10,070 bases of DNA from Ruminococcaceae bacterium UBA1865. Lineage in GTDB: Bacteria; Bacillota; Clostridia; Oscillospirales; Acutalibacteraceae. The notes beneath the pieces were generated by a model. That model was not told where the DNA came from, did not search any database, and was given only the letters and a program-made list of their open reading frames with translations. The stretch spans positions 146-10,215 of the forward strand of contig DDHX01000021.1 of NCBI GenBank assembly GCA_002338255.1, read 5' to 3'. Shown in pieces: positions 1 to 7,736 of the stretch (its first letter is position 1; every line of letters starts with the position of its first letter). The translations under genes and the position numbers were made by a program.

Positions 1-1227
1 TTCAATAGTTTTAATGATTTTACTAATTTGGATAGATGAATCATTAATTTGAGACATTGCATCAACCATTTCTCTCATATGGCTATTGCTTGTTTCTATT
101 TCAGAGCTGACATGGCTTACATTCAAACATGCATCGTCAGCGTATTCCAAGTTAATCCTAATCTGCTTTGAAATTTCGCTGATGGATACAGACAGTTCTT
201 CGATGGAACTTGCCTGCTCGGTTGTACCATGTGCCAATGCCAGTGCTCCGCTGGACACCTGCCCGGAACTATTTAAAACTTGTTCCGAAGCCTGATTGAT
301 TTGGTTAATAGCTTCATTAAAAGATATGATGATACCATGCATTGACTTTTCAAGTTTTACAAAATCGCCCTTATACTCCACTAAACTGGTGATACATAAA
401 TCTCCTTGCGCCATCTTAGAAAGATTTTTTGAAAGGTCAGTTATATAAGATGTTATCGTCTGAATTGTTTTAGAAAAAGCAGTGCCCAATTGTCCTATTT
501 CATTTTTTGAATTGACATTGATTTGTACACTTAAATCTCCCTCGGCCATACCTCTTGCAGCATTTGCCATTTCTTCTATAGGTTTACTAATACCCCTCGA
601 TACTGTTAACGCAATCATAAGAGATATAATTAGAGAGGTAAGAATAACGATAAAAATAATGATGCTTGCGGTCACTTCTTGTGCGGAAAGGTTTGCAGAT
701 AATTGATTTCCTGTCATTGTTTTTTCAATGAGTAATGCTTCTGCCGATGTTTTGATCTTACTTGCAAGCGGCTCAGCTTGCTCTGACAAAAGTGTGCCTG
801 CTTGCGAATCTCTATTCTCTTTAGCAAGTTTGACAATTTGGCCACACACTGCTTTATACTTGGTTAAGCTATCTTTGATGCTATTGTAATAGGCAAGTTC
901 CTTTTCATTAGCTAATGTTCTTTTTATATTTGCTTGGTAGGAATCAATTTTGACTTCCGATTTGACTAGCTCGTTTGAGGTATCCTGCATTGCCACTGAA
1001 TCTGTTTCGGATATAAGATTAACTATTGTAGCACGGTTGTTGTTAAATTCTGAAATAAACAATCCAATGCCACCTTGGGAAAAGCCGAAGTTTACCAATG
1101 CATAACTATAGCTGGAATTCATATTTGACATCACACAAAATCCAACTATCCCCGCTATATTAGAGAGTATTGTGATAAAAATGAAGGTAAGCATTAATTT
1201 TTTGCCAATGTTCATATTTTTAAGCAT
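1..1227 (-). CDS. Methyl-accepting chemotaxis protein, C-terminus cut off by window edge
   Basis: Transmembrane chemoreceptor that would signal to CheA/CheW. The frame is open for 409 codons from an ATG at 1227 to the window edge and has no stop, so the protein is partial. AAAGGA lies 9 nt before the ATG. Seen in order: a hydrophobic segment (about residues 11-32), an extracytoplasmic region of about 150 residues that looks helical (4HB-like rather than Cache), a second membrane segment (about 187-208), a HAMP domain (about 209-262), and a second HAMP-like repeat (about 265-300, with MAQGDL and YKGDF). The first helix of the signalling domain follows, with a methylation-type motif TEQASSIEELS (336-346). 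The conserved hairpin tip lies beyond the window. It follows the sugar operon on the same strand after 243 bp and probably has its own promoter. The ligand cannot be read from the sequence; sugar or mannan sensing is only suggested by position. Confidence 0.93.
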   Translation of the reverse strand, partial: MLKNMNIGKKLMLTFIFITILSNIAGIVGFCVMSNMNSSYSYALVNFGFSQGGIGLFISEFNNNRATIVNLISETDSVAMQDTSNELVKSEVKIDSYQANIKRTLANEKELAYYNSIKDSLTKYKAVCGQIVKLAKENRDSQAGTLLSEQAEPLASKIKTSAEALLIEKTMTGNQLSANLSAQEVTASIIIFIVILTSLIISLMIALTVSRGISKPIEEMANAARGMAEGDLSVQINVNSKNEIGQLGTAFSKTIQTITSYITDLSKNLSKMAQGDLCITSLVEYKGDFVKLEKSMHGIIISFNEAINQINQASEQVLNSSGQVSSGALALAHGTTEQASSIEELSVSISEISKQIRINLEYADDACLNVSHVSSEIETSNSHMREMVDAMSQINDSSIQISKIIKTIE

Positions 1228-1470
1228 TTTTTCATTTCCTTTTTGAATTTCTTATCTAATTTTAAAGTAAGAAAATCTGTCTAGGTCGGCAAAAAGTAAG
1301 AATACCATCTACTAAAGAGATTTTATAATAAGACAGATACACCCAAGAAGTTAAGCTGTGACCATTACAAACATATTATAATGGTGCCAGGTAATATAAG
1401 AATAATTTTGATATGACTTAAAAAGCGATTCATTGTGTTTGTCAGTTCAGCATAACTGTTGGAAGCAATA
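1228..1470. other. Intergenic gap between mannoside operon and chemoreceptor gene
   Basis: No coding frame of substance is seen. On the minus strand it holds an isolated TATAAT (1380-1375) without a convincing -35 at 16-18 nt, an inverted repeat (1361-1385), a GCCGACCT (1290-1283) that resembles a sigma-D -10 but lacks a good TAAA at the usual distance, and the ribosome binding site of the chemoreceptor. No stem followed directly by a T-run is found after the GH130 stop, so read-through from the operon into the chemoreceptor cannot be excluded. Confidence 0.6.
1361..1385. repeat. Inverted repeat, 7-bp arms, 11-nt spacer
   Basis: ACCATTA (1361-1367) is matched exactly by TAATGGT (1379-1385). 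No T-run follows on either strand, so it is not an ordinary intrinsic terminator. It overlaps the isolated TATAAT, so it could be a regulator site at a chemoreceptor promoter, or chance in AT-rich DNA. Confidence 0.35.
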
Positions 1471-2652
1471 TCAATGCCTTCTGTCCATGAAATTAAGGTT
1501 TTTTGTAATTAGCGCGCATCTTTGTTTCACACAATCCACTGAACGTAGAGGGTCTGACAGAGTGTTGAAGGTATAATCCATCAACTTTTCAACAGTGGTA
1601 GTGGCTACGTGAATTCTTGTATCTGAGGAAGCGTAATAAATATAGATTTCTCCGTTTTCCGTTGCAATTGTTCCGTTGGTAAATACTACATTACTTACAT
1701 CACCAATGCGTTCTGCTCCATGGGGAGCAAGAAATACACCGGACGGGCATGCAATCAGTTTTGCCGGATTATTCAAATCAGTGGCAAACACATAAAGCAC
1801 ATAGCGAAGGCCGGCGGCAGTGCTACGTACACCATGAGCTATATGAATCCAGCCTTTCGTTGTTTTAATTGGTACTGCGCCCGCTCCGTTTTTTGATTCT
1901 GTAATCGTATGGTACACTCTTGAGTTGATTACGGTTTCCTCTGATGCAATCACTGGATTTGTAATATCATTGCATAATCCGAAACAAATTCCTCCGCCGG
2001 AGCAGGTTTGGATAAACCCATCCTGCGGACGGGTATAAAACGCATATTTTCCATTCACAAATTCCGGATGCAATACAACATTTCTTTGCTGCGGCGATCT
2101 TGTTTTTAAGTTTGGCAGGCGCTCCCATAACTTTAAGTCCTTTGTACGCACAATTCCCGCCTGTGCAATCGCTGCAGAAAGATCAGGATTTTGTGCATCC
2201 TTGCTTTCCGAACAGAAAACGCCATAAATCCAGCCGTCTTCATGCTTGGTAAGGCGCATATCGTAGACATTGGTTTCTTGTGGTTCGGTGTCCGGCAGCT
2301 GTACAGGATAATCCCAAAATGTGAAATGATCAACACCGGTATCGCTCTCGGCAACTGCGAAAAAGGACTTTCTGTCGTTTCCCTCTACGCGTGCCACCAG
2401 ATAAAATTTACCGTTCAGTTCAATTGCACCTGCGTTTAATACTGCGTTGATACCCAAACGTTCCATAAAATTCGGATTCGTTTCTGGGTTCAAATCGTAT
2501 CTCCATAATAGTGGAGTATGCTCGCGCGTGAGAACTGGGTAAACCCAACGATCATAGATTCCGTTGTATTCATCCGACTTTCTATTTTTTCTATTGAGAA
2601 GCGTTTCTTGTTTGGCAAGCTCGCACTCCTGTCTTTCTTTAAAGGTCTGCAT
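1471..2652 (-). CDS. 4-O-beta-D-mannosyl-D-glucose phosphorylase, GH130 subfamily 1
   Basis: A 393-residue cytoplasmic enzyme without signal peptide, the usual size of mannosylglucose phosphorylases (about 390). The family phosphorolyses beta-1,4-mannosyl-glucose to alpha-mannose 1-phosphate and glucose (EC 2.4.1.281). Five-bladed propeller features are spread along the chain. The [16 protein letters not shown] stretch (88-103) is typical of subfamily 1, and NVYDMRL places an aspartate at residue 131, the position I recall for the catalytic Asp of the Bacteroides fragilis enzyme. Phosphate-site candidates include the R/H-rich segment [14 protein letters not shown] and TRPQDG. The gene overlaps the end of the epimerase gene by 14 bp. 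Its GGAGG (2669-2665) lies inside the epimerase, 12 nt before the ATG, which suggests coupled translation of the enzyme making mannosylglucose and the enzyme consuming it. It is the last gene of the operon. Confidence 0.93.
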   Translation of the reverse strand: MQTFKERQECELAKQETLLNRKNRKSDEYNGIYDRWVYPVLTREHTPLLWRYDLNPETNPNFMERLGINAVLNAGAIELNGKFYLVARVEGNDRKSFFAVAESDTGVDHFTFWDYPVQLPDTEPQETNVYDMRLTKHEDGWIYGVFCSESKDAQNPDLSAAIAQAGIVRTKDLKLWERLPNLKTRSPQQRNVVLHPEFVNGKYAFYTRPQDGFIQTCSGGGICFGLCNDITNPVIASEETVINSRVYHTITESKNGAGAVPIKTTKGWIHIAHGVRSTAAGLRYVLYVFATDLNNPAKLIACPSGVFLAPHGAERIGDVSNVVFTNGTIATENGEIYIYYASSDTRIHVATTTVEKLMDYTFNTLSDPLRSVDCVKQRCALITKNLNFMDRRH

Positions 2653-3820
2653 TTCGTTTTATTACCTCCATACACATTCTGCCGTTATGATAGGGACATT
2701 TCCACGGCTCTACAATTGACTTTCTTTCTGTGGGCTTCCCATTGCTGTCCACACACCAATACCATTCGGAACCTCTGCGCTTATCAATAATGTGGTCTTT
2801 GATATACTGCCATATTTGTAACGAGGCCTGTAAATACTTTTCATTTCCACTTTTTTGATAGGCATTTAAAAATCCGACTACACTTTCAGCTTCTACCCAC
2901 CAAACATGGGTCTTATCTACAATCCCACGGCACCTCTGATTATTCATCGCTCCGTTTTCGAATGCGGAAGCGAGCACTTTATTTGCAATTTGCGCGGTCA
3001 TATCACCCAGTTTTGCATTGATCACGTCATCGTTCAGTACCTCGCATGCGCGGTCAATAAGCCAAGCAGCTTCAATATCATGGCCATAGGAGTATAAGTC
3101 GGCGATGCACTGCATTTTTTCGTTGAAAAATACACCCAGCATATGTGATTGTGAATCATACACTTTGCTTTTACATAAACAGAGTGCTTTCTTGAGGCTT
3201 TCCCCCACTTCGACATTGCCGTCCGCACGGTAAAGCTCAGTGTAGGCTTCAATGATATGTAAAAGTGTATTCATGGACTTTTTTGCATCAAAGCCGTCTT
3301 CAGACAGTTTATCGTTATCAATTAACTTCCAGCAGCGGTCAAATGCTTCCCGATAGCCATAGGAATCGGTGCACTTTGTCTCAATCGTATGGTATAAGCG
3401 ATAAGCCAGCTGTAACGCTTCTTGATCGCCAGATGCGACATAGTACGAAGACAGCCCATAAATAGCAAATGCCTGATTGTAGGTATGTTTCATGTCGTCA
3501 CAGGGCGTTCCATCGTAGTGCAGCATCCAGTACACGCCTTCGCATTGCTCGTCAAAACAATACCTTTTTAAAAAATTATAGGCATGACATGCGGGGGCAA
3601 GTGCAGCTTTATCCCTGATAGTAAGAAAAACATTGGAGTAAAACCATAAAATGCGACTGTTGAGAATAACACCTTTCACAGCGTTCTTATCTAAATTCAA
3701 ATTAAAATCAACAGAGCCATAAAACCCTCCGCGGTCATCCTTAAGTTCATTCCAAAACGGTACGATATGATGCAGTAGTTCCTTGCTGATTTCAGTATTC
3801 ATTTTTTGTAAATCATTCAT
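2639..3820 (-). CDS. Cellobiose/mannobiose 2-epimerase (AGE superfamily)
   Basis: Converts the reducing-end mannose of beta-1,4-mannobiose to glucose (and cellobiose to glucosylmannose) in the cytoplasm (EC 5.1.3.11), feeding the mannosylglucose phosphorylase. Visible (alpha/alpha)6-barrel motifs are [39 protein letters not shown] and CPYHNGRM. Counting from the ATG at 3820, candidate active-site residues are R56, H247, E250, W253, W308, E312 and H378. All are shifted by the same 4 positions from the Ruminococcus albus enzyme numbers as I remember them, which argues strongly for this family over N-acylglucosamine 2-epimerase. Start choice: an in-frame ATG five codons upstream (3835) has no Shine-Dalgarno, while 3820 has GGGG (3833-3830) 9 nt before it, so I prefer 3820 (393 aa). 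It begins 17 nt after the esterase stop and overlaps the next gene by 14 bp. Mannobiose rather than cellobiose as the natural substrate is inferred from the flanking GH130 genes. Confidence 0.92.
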   Translation of the reverse strand: MNDLQKMNTEISKELLHHIVPFWNELKDDRGGFYGSVDFNLNLDKNAVKGVILNSRILWFYSNVFLTIRDKAALAPACHAYNFLKRYCFDEQCEGVYWMLHYDGTPCDDMKHTYNQAFAIYGLSSYYVASGDQEALQLAYRLYHTIETKCTDSYGYREAFDRCWKLIDNDKLSEDGFDAKKSMNTLLHIIEAYTELYRADGNVEVGESLKKALCLCKSKVYDSQSHMLGVFFNEKMQCIADLYSYGHDIEAAWLIDRACEVLNDDVINAKLGDMTAQIANKVLASAFENGAMNNQRCRGIVDKTHVWWVEAESVVGFLNAYQKSGNEKYLQASLQIWQYIKDHIIDKRRGSEWYWCVDSNGKPTERKSIVEPWKCPYHNGRMCMEVIKRNADL

Positions 3821-3837
3821 TGAATTACGCCCCATTT

Positions 3838-4818
3838 TTACTGATCTAGCTGTTCTATAAAATATTTCAGAATTATGTCACCTGCATAGGGTAGATACTC
3901 ATGCTGATATTCAGGGAAATACACGATATCCTTGTGAGAAATAATGTGATTGTATGCCGCCATTTGTGAAAATGGCGGACAGACTTTATCCATGAGGGCG
4001 GTAAACCAGAGAATATCGCATTTAATATATTTTGTGAGATTTTTCAAATCGATGTAGCCCAGACGTTCAAAGAAAGCGTCCTCTTTCAAATGCATCGGGT
4101 CACGCTGACGAAAATACCATGTAATTTCTTCGTAGGAATCGCATTTAAAATTGTTTTGATAAATTCCGCGGAAGTCACAAAGGAATGGATACATCGGAGC
4201 AGCGGCTTTCAATTGTGGAGACAGACTGGCGCATACTACAGTAAGAGCACCGCCTTGCGAGGCACCTGTAGCAAAAATATTATTTGCGTCAACAAAGTCC
4301 ATGCTTGCAAGGATACGGATACATTGCGCTGTATCAAGATAGACATTGCGATAAAACAGATCATCCGGGCTGTCACTTTCCACACCGCGGATAATATGTC
4401 CGCTCTGGGTATTCCCTTTGTAAATGCCGATGTCTTGGCTTTCTCCGCCCTGCCCGCGAACATCCATGGCGAGAACGCAAAAGCCCTCTGCGATATAACC
4501 GAGTTTACCCGTCCAGTCCCCACAATTCGTCCAATAGCCGTGAAATAACGCAACCGCGGGAAATTTAGTACCCATCGGAATATTTTTTGGTTTTAAAAAC
4601 TGGCAGTGTACTTTTGCTCCGCCTACCCCTGTAAAATAAAGGTCATAAGCGTCGCAGCTTCTGGTTACAAAATCACCTTTGACCAGCTTGTAAACAAGCG
4701 ATACCCGGTCAAGCTCTTCTCTGGCCCGAGCCCAATAGTCATCATAATCCGCGGGCGGGACACCGACTCCCATATATTCCTTTAAATTGTCTGTTTGGCA
4801 GCCGTATAGCTTTGCCAT
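3838..4818 (-). CDS. CE7 acetyl esterase (acetyl xylan esterase / cephalosporin-C deacetylase family)
   Basis: A 326-residue alpha/beta hydrolase, full length for family CE7 (about 320). It removes acetyl groups from short sugars. Motifs seen are RGQGG (121-125), the nucleophile elbow GASQGG with Ser187, the acid in LMDKVCPP (Asp277), and the catalytic histidine in the HE pair (His306-Glu307); HGY (93-95) is a likely oxyanion contributor. All signature residues are intact. There is no signal peptide, so it acts inside the cell on imported oligosaccharides. AGGGG (4832-4828) lies 9 nt before the ATG. It sits between the two GH130/epimerase steps, so the likely substrate is acetylated mannooligosaccharide, removing a block to phosphorolysis. 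CE7 members are best known on acetylated xylooligosaccharides and are broad in specificity, so the mannan link is inference from context. Confidence 0.9.
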   Translation of the reverse strand: MAKLYGCQTDNLKEYMGVGVPPADYDDYWARAREELDRVSLVYKLVKGDFVTRSCDAYDLYFTGVGGAKVHCQFLKPKNIPMGTKFPAVALFHGYWTNCGDWTGKLGYIAEGFCVLAMDVRGQGGESQDIGIYKGNTQSGHIIRGVESDSPDDLFYRNVYLDTAQCIRILASMDFVDANNIFATGASQGGALTVVCASLSPQLKAAAPMYPFLCDFRGIYQNNFKCDSYEEITWYFRQRDPMHLKEDAFFERLGYIDLKNLTKYIKCDILWFTALMDKVCPPFSQMAAYNHIISHKDIVYFPEYQHEYLPYAGDIILKYFIEQLDQ

Positions 4819-4851
4819 AGATCAGTTCCCCTACATTCAAAGTAAACTATA

Positions 4852-5868
4852 TTAAATTCTGCCATCAGTTGCGTCTAAACCAATGTTTTCATGATGAGAC
4901 TTAACAAAGTCAATGGTTTCATCAATCGTGGTATAAGCGACTCCGACATATGTATCCGCCGCACCGTAGTAGATTGCAATTCGTCCAGTTTGCGCATCAC
5001 AAAGAGTTGCACAGGGGAACAGGACATTGGGAACAAATCCACGTTCCTCGTACCATTCTTCCGGTGTCATCAAAAAGCTGCCGGAACGGTACAACACTTT
5101 TGCAGGATCATCGCGGTCAAGTATCGCCGCACCTATGGAATAAACAAGACCGTTACAAGTTCCGGTAACACCATGGTAAAACATAAGCCAGCCTTCACTG
5201 GTTTCAACTGGTGCGGGGCCGCAGCCGATTTTGACTGCCTGCCACCATCCGCTGCCGCCTTTTTGCATGACACAACGGTGTTCTCCCCAATGAATCATAT
5301 TCGGGCTTTTGCTTAAAAAGATATCGCCAAAGGGCGTATGCCCGCTATCGCTTGGGCGGGAAAGCATCACATATTTGCCATCAATTTTACGCGGAAATAA
5401 AACGCCGTTACGGTTAAATGGCAGAAACGGATTCTCCATTCTTGTGAATGTTTTAAAATCCGTTGTCCTTGCCAAACCGATGGAAGCACCGTCAAAATCG
5501 CCGCACCAAATGATGTAATAAACGTCCTCTACTCTGACAAGACGCGGATCATAGGCATAAAGCGGCTGATAATCTTCTCCGTTCTCATCAACGAATTTAA
5601 TCTTATTTTCATCAAAGTCCCAATGAATTGCGTCTTTGCTACGCCCTAAATAGATATGCGGACGTCCGTTGATGTTTTCTCCCCGGAATACGCCGATAAA
5701 TGCGCCCTGATACGGCACAACCGCACTGTTAAAAATACGTGCAACATTCTTAAACGGGTTCCTACCGATAATCGGGTTCTCATTGTGGCGCCAAAGAGGA
5801 GCTGTGCAGTCTTTCGGTTTATCCTGCCACGGAATATTTTTAAGGCATTCACCTATAATCTTTGCCAT
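4852..5868 (-). CDS. Beta-1,4-mannooligosaccharide phosphorylase, GH130 (subfamily 2 type)
   Basis: A 338-residue cytoplasmic glycoside phosphorylase, shorter than the neighbouring subfamily 1 enzyme and close to the usual 320-340 of subfamily 2. Family members release alpha-mannose 1-phosphate from the non-reducing end of beta-1,4-mannooligosaccharides (EC 2.4.1.319). Motifs are ARIFNSAVVPYQG (43-55), FRGEN (61-65), and YAYDPRLV with the likely catalytic Asp107. A phosphate-binding candidate is SRPSDSGHTPFGDI; further propeller repeats are GCGPAPVETSEGWLMFYHGV and IAIYYGAADTYVGVAYT. It starts 23 nt after the second permease with AAAGGT about 13 nt before the ATG, a rather long spacing. Subfamily 2 also includes enzymes cutting mannosyl-N-acetylglucosamine from N-glycans. 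The epimerase and mannosylglucose phosphorylase in the same operon favour mannooligosaccharides, but the exact acceptor is not fixed by what I can see. Confidence 0.88.
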   Translation of the reverse strand: MAKIIGECLKNIPWQDKPKDCTAPLWRHNENPIIGRNPFKNVARIFNSAVVPYQGAFIGVFRGENINGRPHIYLGRSKDAIHWDFDENKIKFVDENGEDYQPLYAYDPRLVRVEDVYYIIWCGDFDGASIGLARTTDFKTFTRMENPFLPFNRNGVLFPRKIDGKYVMLSRPSDSGHTPFGDIFLSKSPNMIHWGEHRCVMQKGGSGWWQAVKIGCGPAPVETSEGWLMFYHGVTGTCNGLVYSIGAAILDRDDPAKVLYRSGSFLMTPEEWYEERGFVPNVLFPCATLCDAQTGRIAIYYGAADTYVGVAYTTIDETIDFVKSHHENIGLDATDGRI

Positions 5869-5891
5869 AAGTACTTTTCTACCTTTCGATG

Positions 5892-6737
5892 TTATTCTTT
5901 TACAGAACCGGAGACGAGGCCGTTATAAATGTATTTTTGCAAAGCGATAAAAATAATGACGGTTGGAACCATAATGACAATTACACCCGCGCAGATAACT
6001 TCCCAATGCGCGCCAAAGGGGCCTTTGAATTTAAACAGTGTAGTTGAAATCGTTAGCAGGTCAGAATCAGGCATATACAAGAATGGAATATAAAAGTCGT
6101 TATATATGGTTACCCCTTTTGTTATAAGTACTGTTACAACCGCAGGAGCCAAAAGCGGCAGTATGATTTTGGTGAAAACCTGTAAATAATTCGCACCTTC
6201 AACAATTGCCGATTCATCCAGCGAAACTGAAATATTGTTTAAAAACTGCAGAAAAATATAGATAGCAATGATATCAGTTCCAAAATATAACACAATTGGA
6301 GCAAGTCTTGTATTATACAGACCAAGTGCATGAATAATTTGGAACGTCGAAATTTGCGTCACTACGTTAGGAATCATTACGGAAAGAAGAAACATGCCTT
6401 TTACAAATGAGTTAAATTTCATTTTGAATCTGCTGAAAACAAACGCTACGGTAGAACCGCATAAAACGTTCCCGATTAGTGAAAAGAACAGAATGATGGA
6501 AGTGTTTATAAACCCCTTTATCATTTTTCCCTTCACAATCGCAGTTTTGAAATTCGAAAAATTAAGGAAATTTGAAGGTAAAGTGATCAAGCTGGTATCT
6601 GAGAATTCACTTGCGGTTTTGAAAGCAGAAAATAGCATGGTTAAGATCGGGGTCAGAAAAATAAAAACGAAAAAGATAAGAATTAAATATTTTAATACTG
6701 TGAGCAGTACGTCGGGAGTGTTCCACTTGGTTTTCAT
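5892..6737 (-). CDS. Carbohydrate ABC transporter permease, MalG type
   Basis: One of two membrane subunits of a CUT1-type sugar importer. The 281 residues hold about six hydrophobic segments (about 12-37, 75-100, 112-135, 145-167, 193-212 and 247-267). The cytoplasmic EAA loop that docks the ATPase is seen at about 175-194 (ESAIVEGANYLQVFTKIILP), and the C-terminal tail ends in GLVSGSVKE as is usual for MalG-like proteins. The ATG overlaps the TAA of the upstream permease by one base (TAATG), and GAGGAGGG (6754-6747) inside that gene lies 9 nt before it, so the two permeases are translationally coupled for equal amounts. Substrate is inferred from the operon: mannooligosaccharides. Confidence 0.94.
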   Translation of the reverse strand: MKTKWNTPDVLLTVLKYLILIFFVFIFLTPILTMLFSAFKTASEFSDTSLITLPSNFLNFSNFKTAIVKGKMIKGFINTSIILFFSLIGNVLCGSTVAFVFSRFKMKFNSFVKGMFLLSVMIPNVVTQISTFQIIHALGLYNTRLAPIVLYFGTDIIAIYIFLQFLNNISVSLDESAIVEGANYLQVFTKIILPLLAPAVVTVLITKGVTIYNDFYIPFLYMPDSDLLTISTTLFKFKGPFGAHWEVICAGVIVIMVPTVIIFIALQKYIYNGLVSGSVKE

Positions 6738-7663
6738 TATAATTTTCCCTCCTCATCCTTCAAGATGGACTTCTGCATCAAACTAATAACAACCGTAATA
6801 ATCATAAGAATAATTGCCAAGGCGGATGCAAGACCTACTCTTTGATTCGAGAAAGCAAGGTTTACAGCTTGAATAACAAAGGTCATGCTTCCGTTTCCGC
6901 CGGTTGTCATGATATACGGAATTTCGAATACGGTCAATGCGCCGCTGATCGCCAAGAACAGCTGTAATCCGAGAATCGTCGAGATTCCGGGAAGAATAAT
7001 ATATTTGAATTGTTGAAATTTATTTGCTCCATCAACGTTGGCAGCTTCTAAAATATCGGGCGATATAGACTGAATTGCTGCCGCAAACATGACAATATTA
7101 TAACCTATGTACCTCCAAACAGAGGTAAATGCTAGAGAAATGTTGATTAACGCCGGGTCACCCAGCCATAATCTAGCTGGATCATATAAGCCAAATATTT
7201 TTAGTACACTGTCCAAAGTACCACTGGGCTGAAAGAAGAATAGAAAAATAAAACCAATTGCTACGCTGTTAATCAGTGACGGAAAAAAATAAACGCCCTT
7301 AAAAAAGTTTTTTGCTCTAAGCCGGTAACTTAATAGTGTCGCAATTACGGTTGCCAGACCAATTTGGATAAAAGAGCCAGCAAGGTAATAAAGGCTGGTG
7401 ACCAGCGGCTGAAAAAAGCTGAGATCTTGAAATATTGTCTGGTAATTTTCGATCCCGATAAAATGTTTTGTCGGGTTGATACCATCCCAGTCGGTAAAGC
7501 TGTATCCGAACATCGCAAACGCGGGAAGGTAGGAAAAAACGAACAATAATAATAACGGTATAAACAAAAACACAATGGAAATGATGTTTTTTTGCCGCTT
7601 GTATGGCAATGCTGAAAAGGAAAATAAATTTTTGGCCTTCTTTGGTTCGGCAAGTAGCGCCAT
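6737..7663 (-). CDS. Carbohydrate ABC transporter permease, MalF type
   Basis: Second membrane subunit of the importer. Six hydrophobic segments are visible, the first at residues about 28-52 from the preferred start. The EAA loop EAANVDGANKFQQFKYIILP (about 206-225) is clear. Start choice: the ATG at 7663 gives MALLAEPKK and 308 aa, with AAAGGGG (GGGG at 7675-7672) 8 nt before it. An in-frame ATG at 7702 would add 13 residues and has a perfect AGGAGG 6 nt before it. But that AGGAGG and that ATG are buried in a perfect hairpin (7687-7714), so I prefer 7663. The longer form would run 6737-7702 (321 aa). There is no signal peptide. It is preceded by the binding protein and coupled to the next permease by a one-base stop/start overlap. 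Confidence 0.93.
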   Translation of the reverse strand: MALLAEPKKAKNLFSFSALPYKRQKNIISIVFLFIPLLLLFVFSYLPAFAMFGYSFTDWDGINPTKHFIGIENYQTIFQDLSFFQPLVTSLYYLAGSFIQIGLATVIATLLSYRLRAKNFFKGVYFFPSLINSVAIGFIFLFFFQPSGTLDSVLKIFGLYDPARLWLGDPALINISLAFTSVWRYIGYNIVMFAAAIQSISPDILEAANVDGANKFQQFKYIILPGISTILGLQLFLAISGALTVFEIPYIMTTGGNGSMTFVIQAVNLAFSNQRVGLASALAIILMIITVVISLMQKSILKDEEGKL

Positions 7664-7686
7664 AAACTGCACCCCTTTTTTAAAAG

Positions 7687-7714
7687 AGGAGGATATAAAC
7701 ATTTATATCCTCCT
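7687..7714 (-). promoter_or_regulatory. Perfect intercistronic hairpin hiding an AGGAGG and ATG
   Basis: On the transcript AGGAGGAUAUAA (7714-7703) pairs fully with UUAUAUCCUCCU (7698-7687), a 12-bp stem closing the tetraloop AUGU (a 13-bp DNA inverted repeat with 2 bases between arms). The stem contains a perfect Shine-Dalgarno, and the loop is the upstream candidate start codon of the first permease (7702). Four U residues follow one base after the stem. Hairpins after binding-protein genes commonly protect the 5' part of the mRNA or cause partial termination, giving more binding protein than permease. The structure is seen; its role is inferred. Confidence 0.8.
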
Positions 7715-7736
7715 GCGAATAAATTGACTGATTAAG

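Noticed and set aside
1283..1290. GCCGACCT on the minus strand as a sigma-D (flagellar/chemotaxis) -10 element for the chemoreceptor
   Set aside because: The core GCCGA fits, but no TAAA lies 14-16 nt upstream (only TAGA at 17), so it is not listed as a promoter.
1443..1458. CAGTT...AACTG inverted repeat just after the GH130 stop, considered as an operon terminator
   Set aside because: Only 5 bp of stem, and the nearest T-run on the minus strand is about 15 nt away; too weak to call.
4090..4548. 152-codon open frame on the plus strand inside the esterase gene
   Set aside because: It lies fully antisense to a CE7 gene with an intact catalytic triad, has no ribosome binding site of note and no recognisable domain; it is a shadow of codon use.
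4891..5316. 141-codon plus-strand open frame within the GH130_2-type gene
   Set aside because: Antisense to a well-supported enzyme; Cys- and Arg-rich, low-order composition without motifs.
6394..6786. 130-codon plus-strand open frame spanning the permease junction
   Set aside because: Antisense to membrane segments and the coupled stop/start of two permeases; no independent support.
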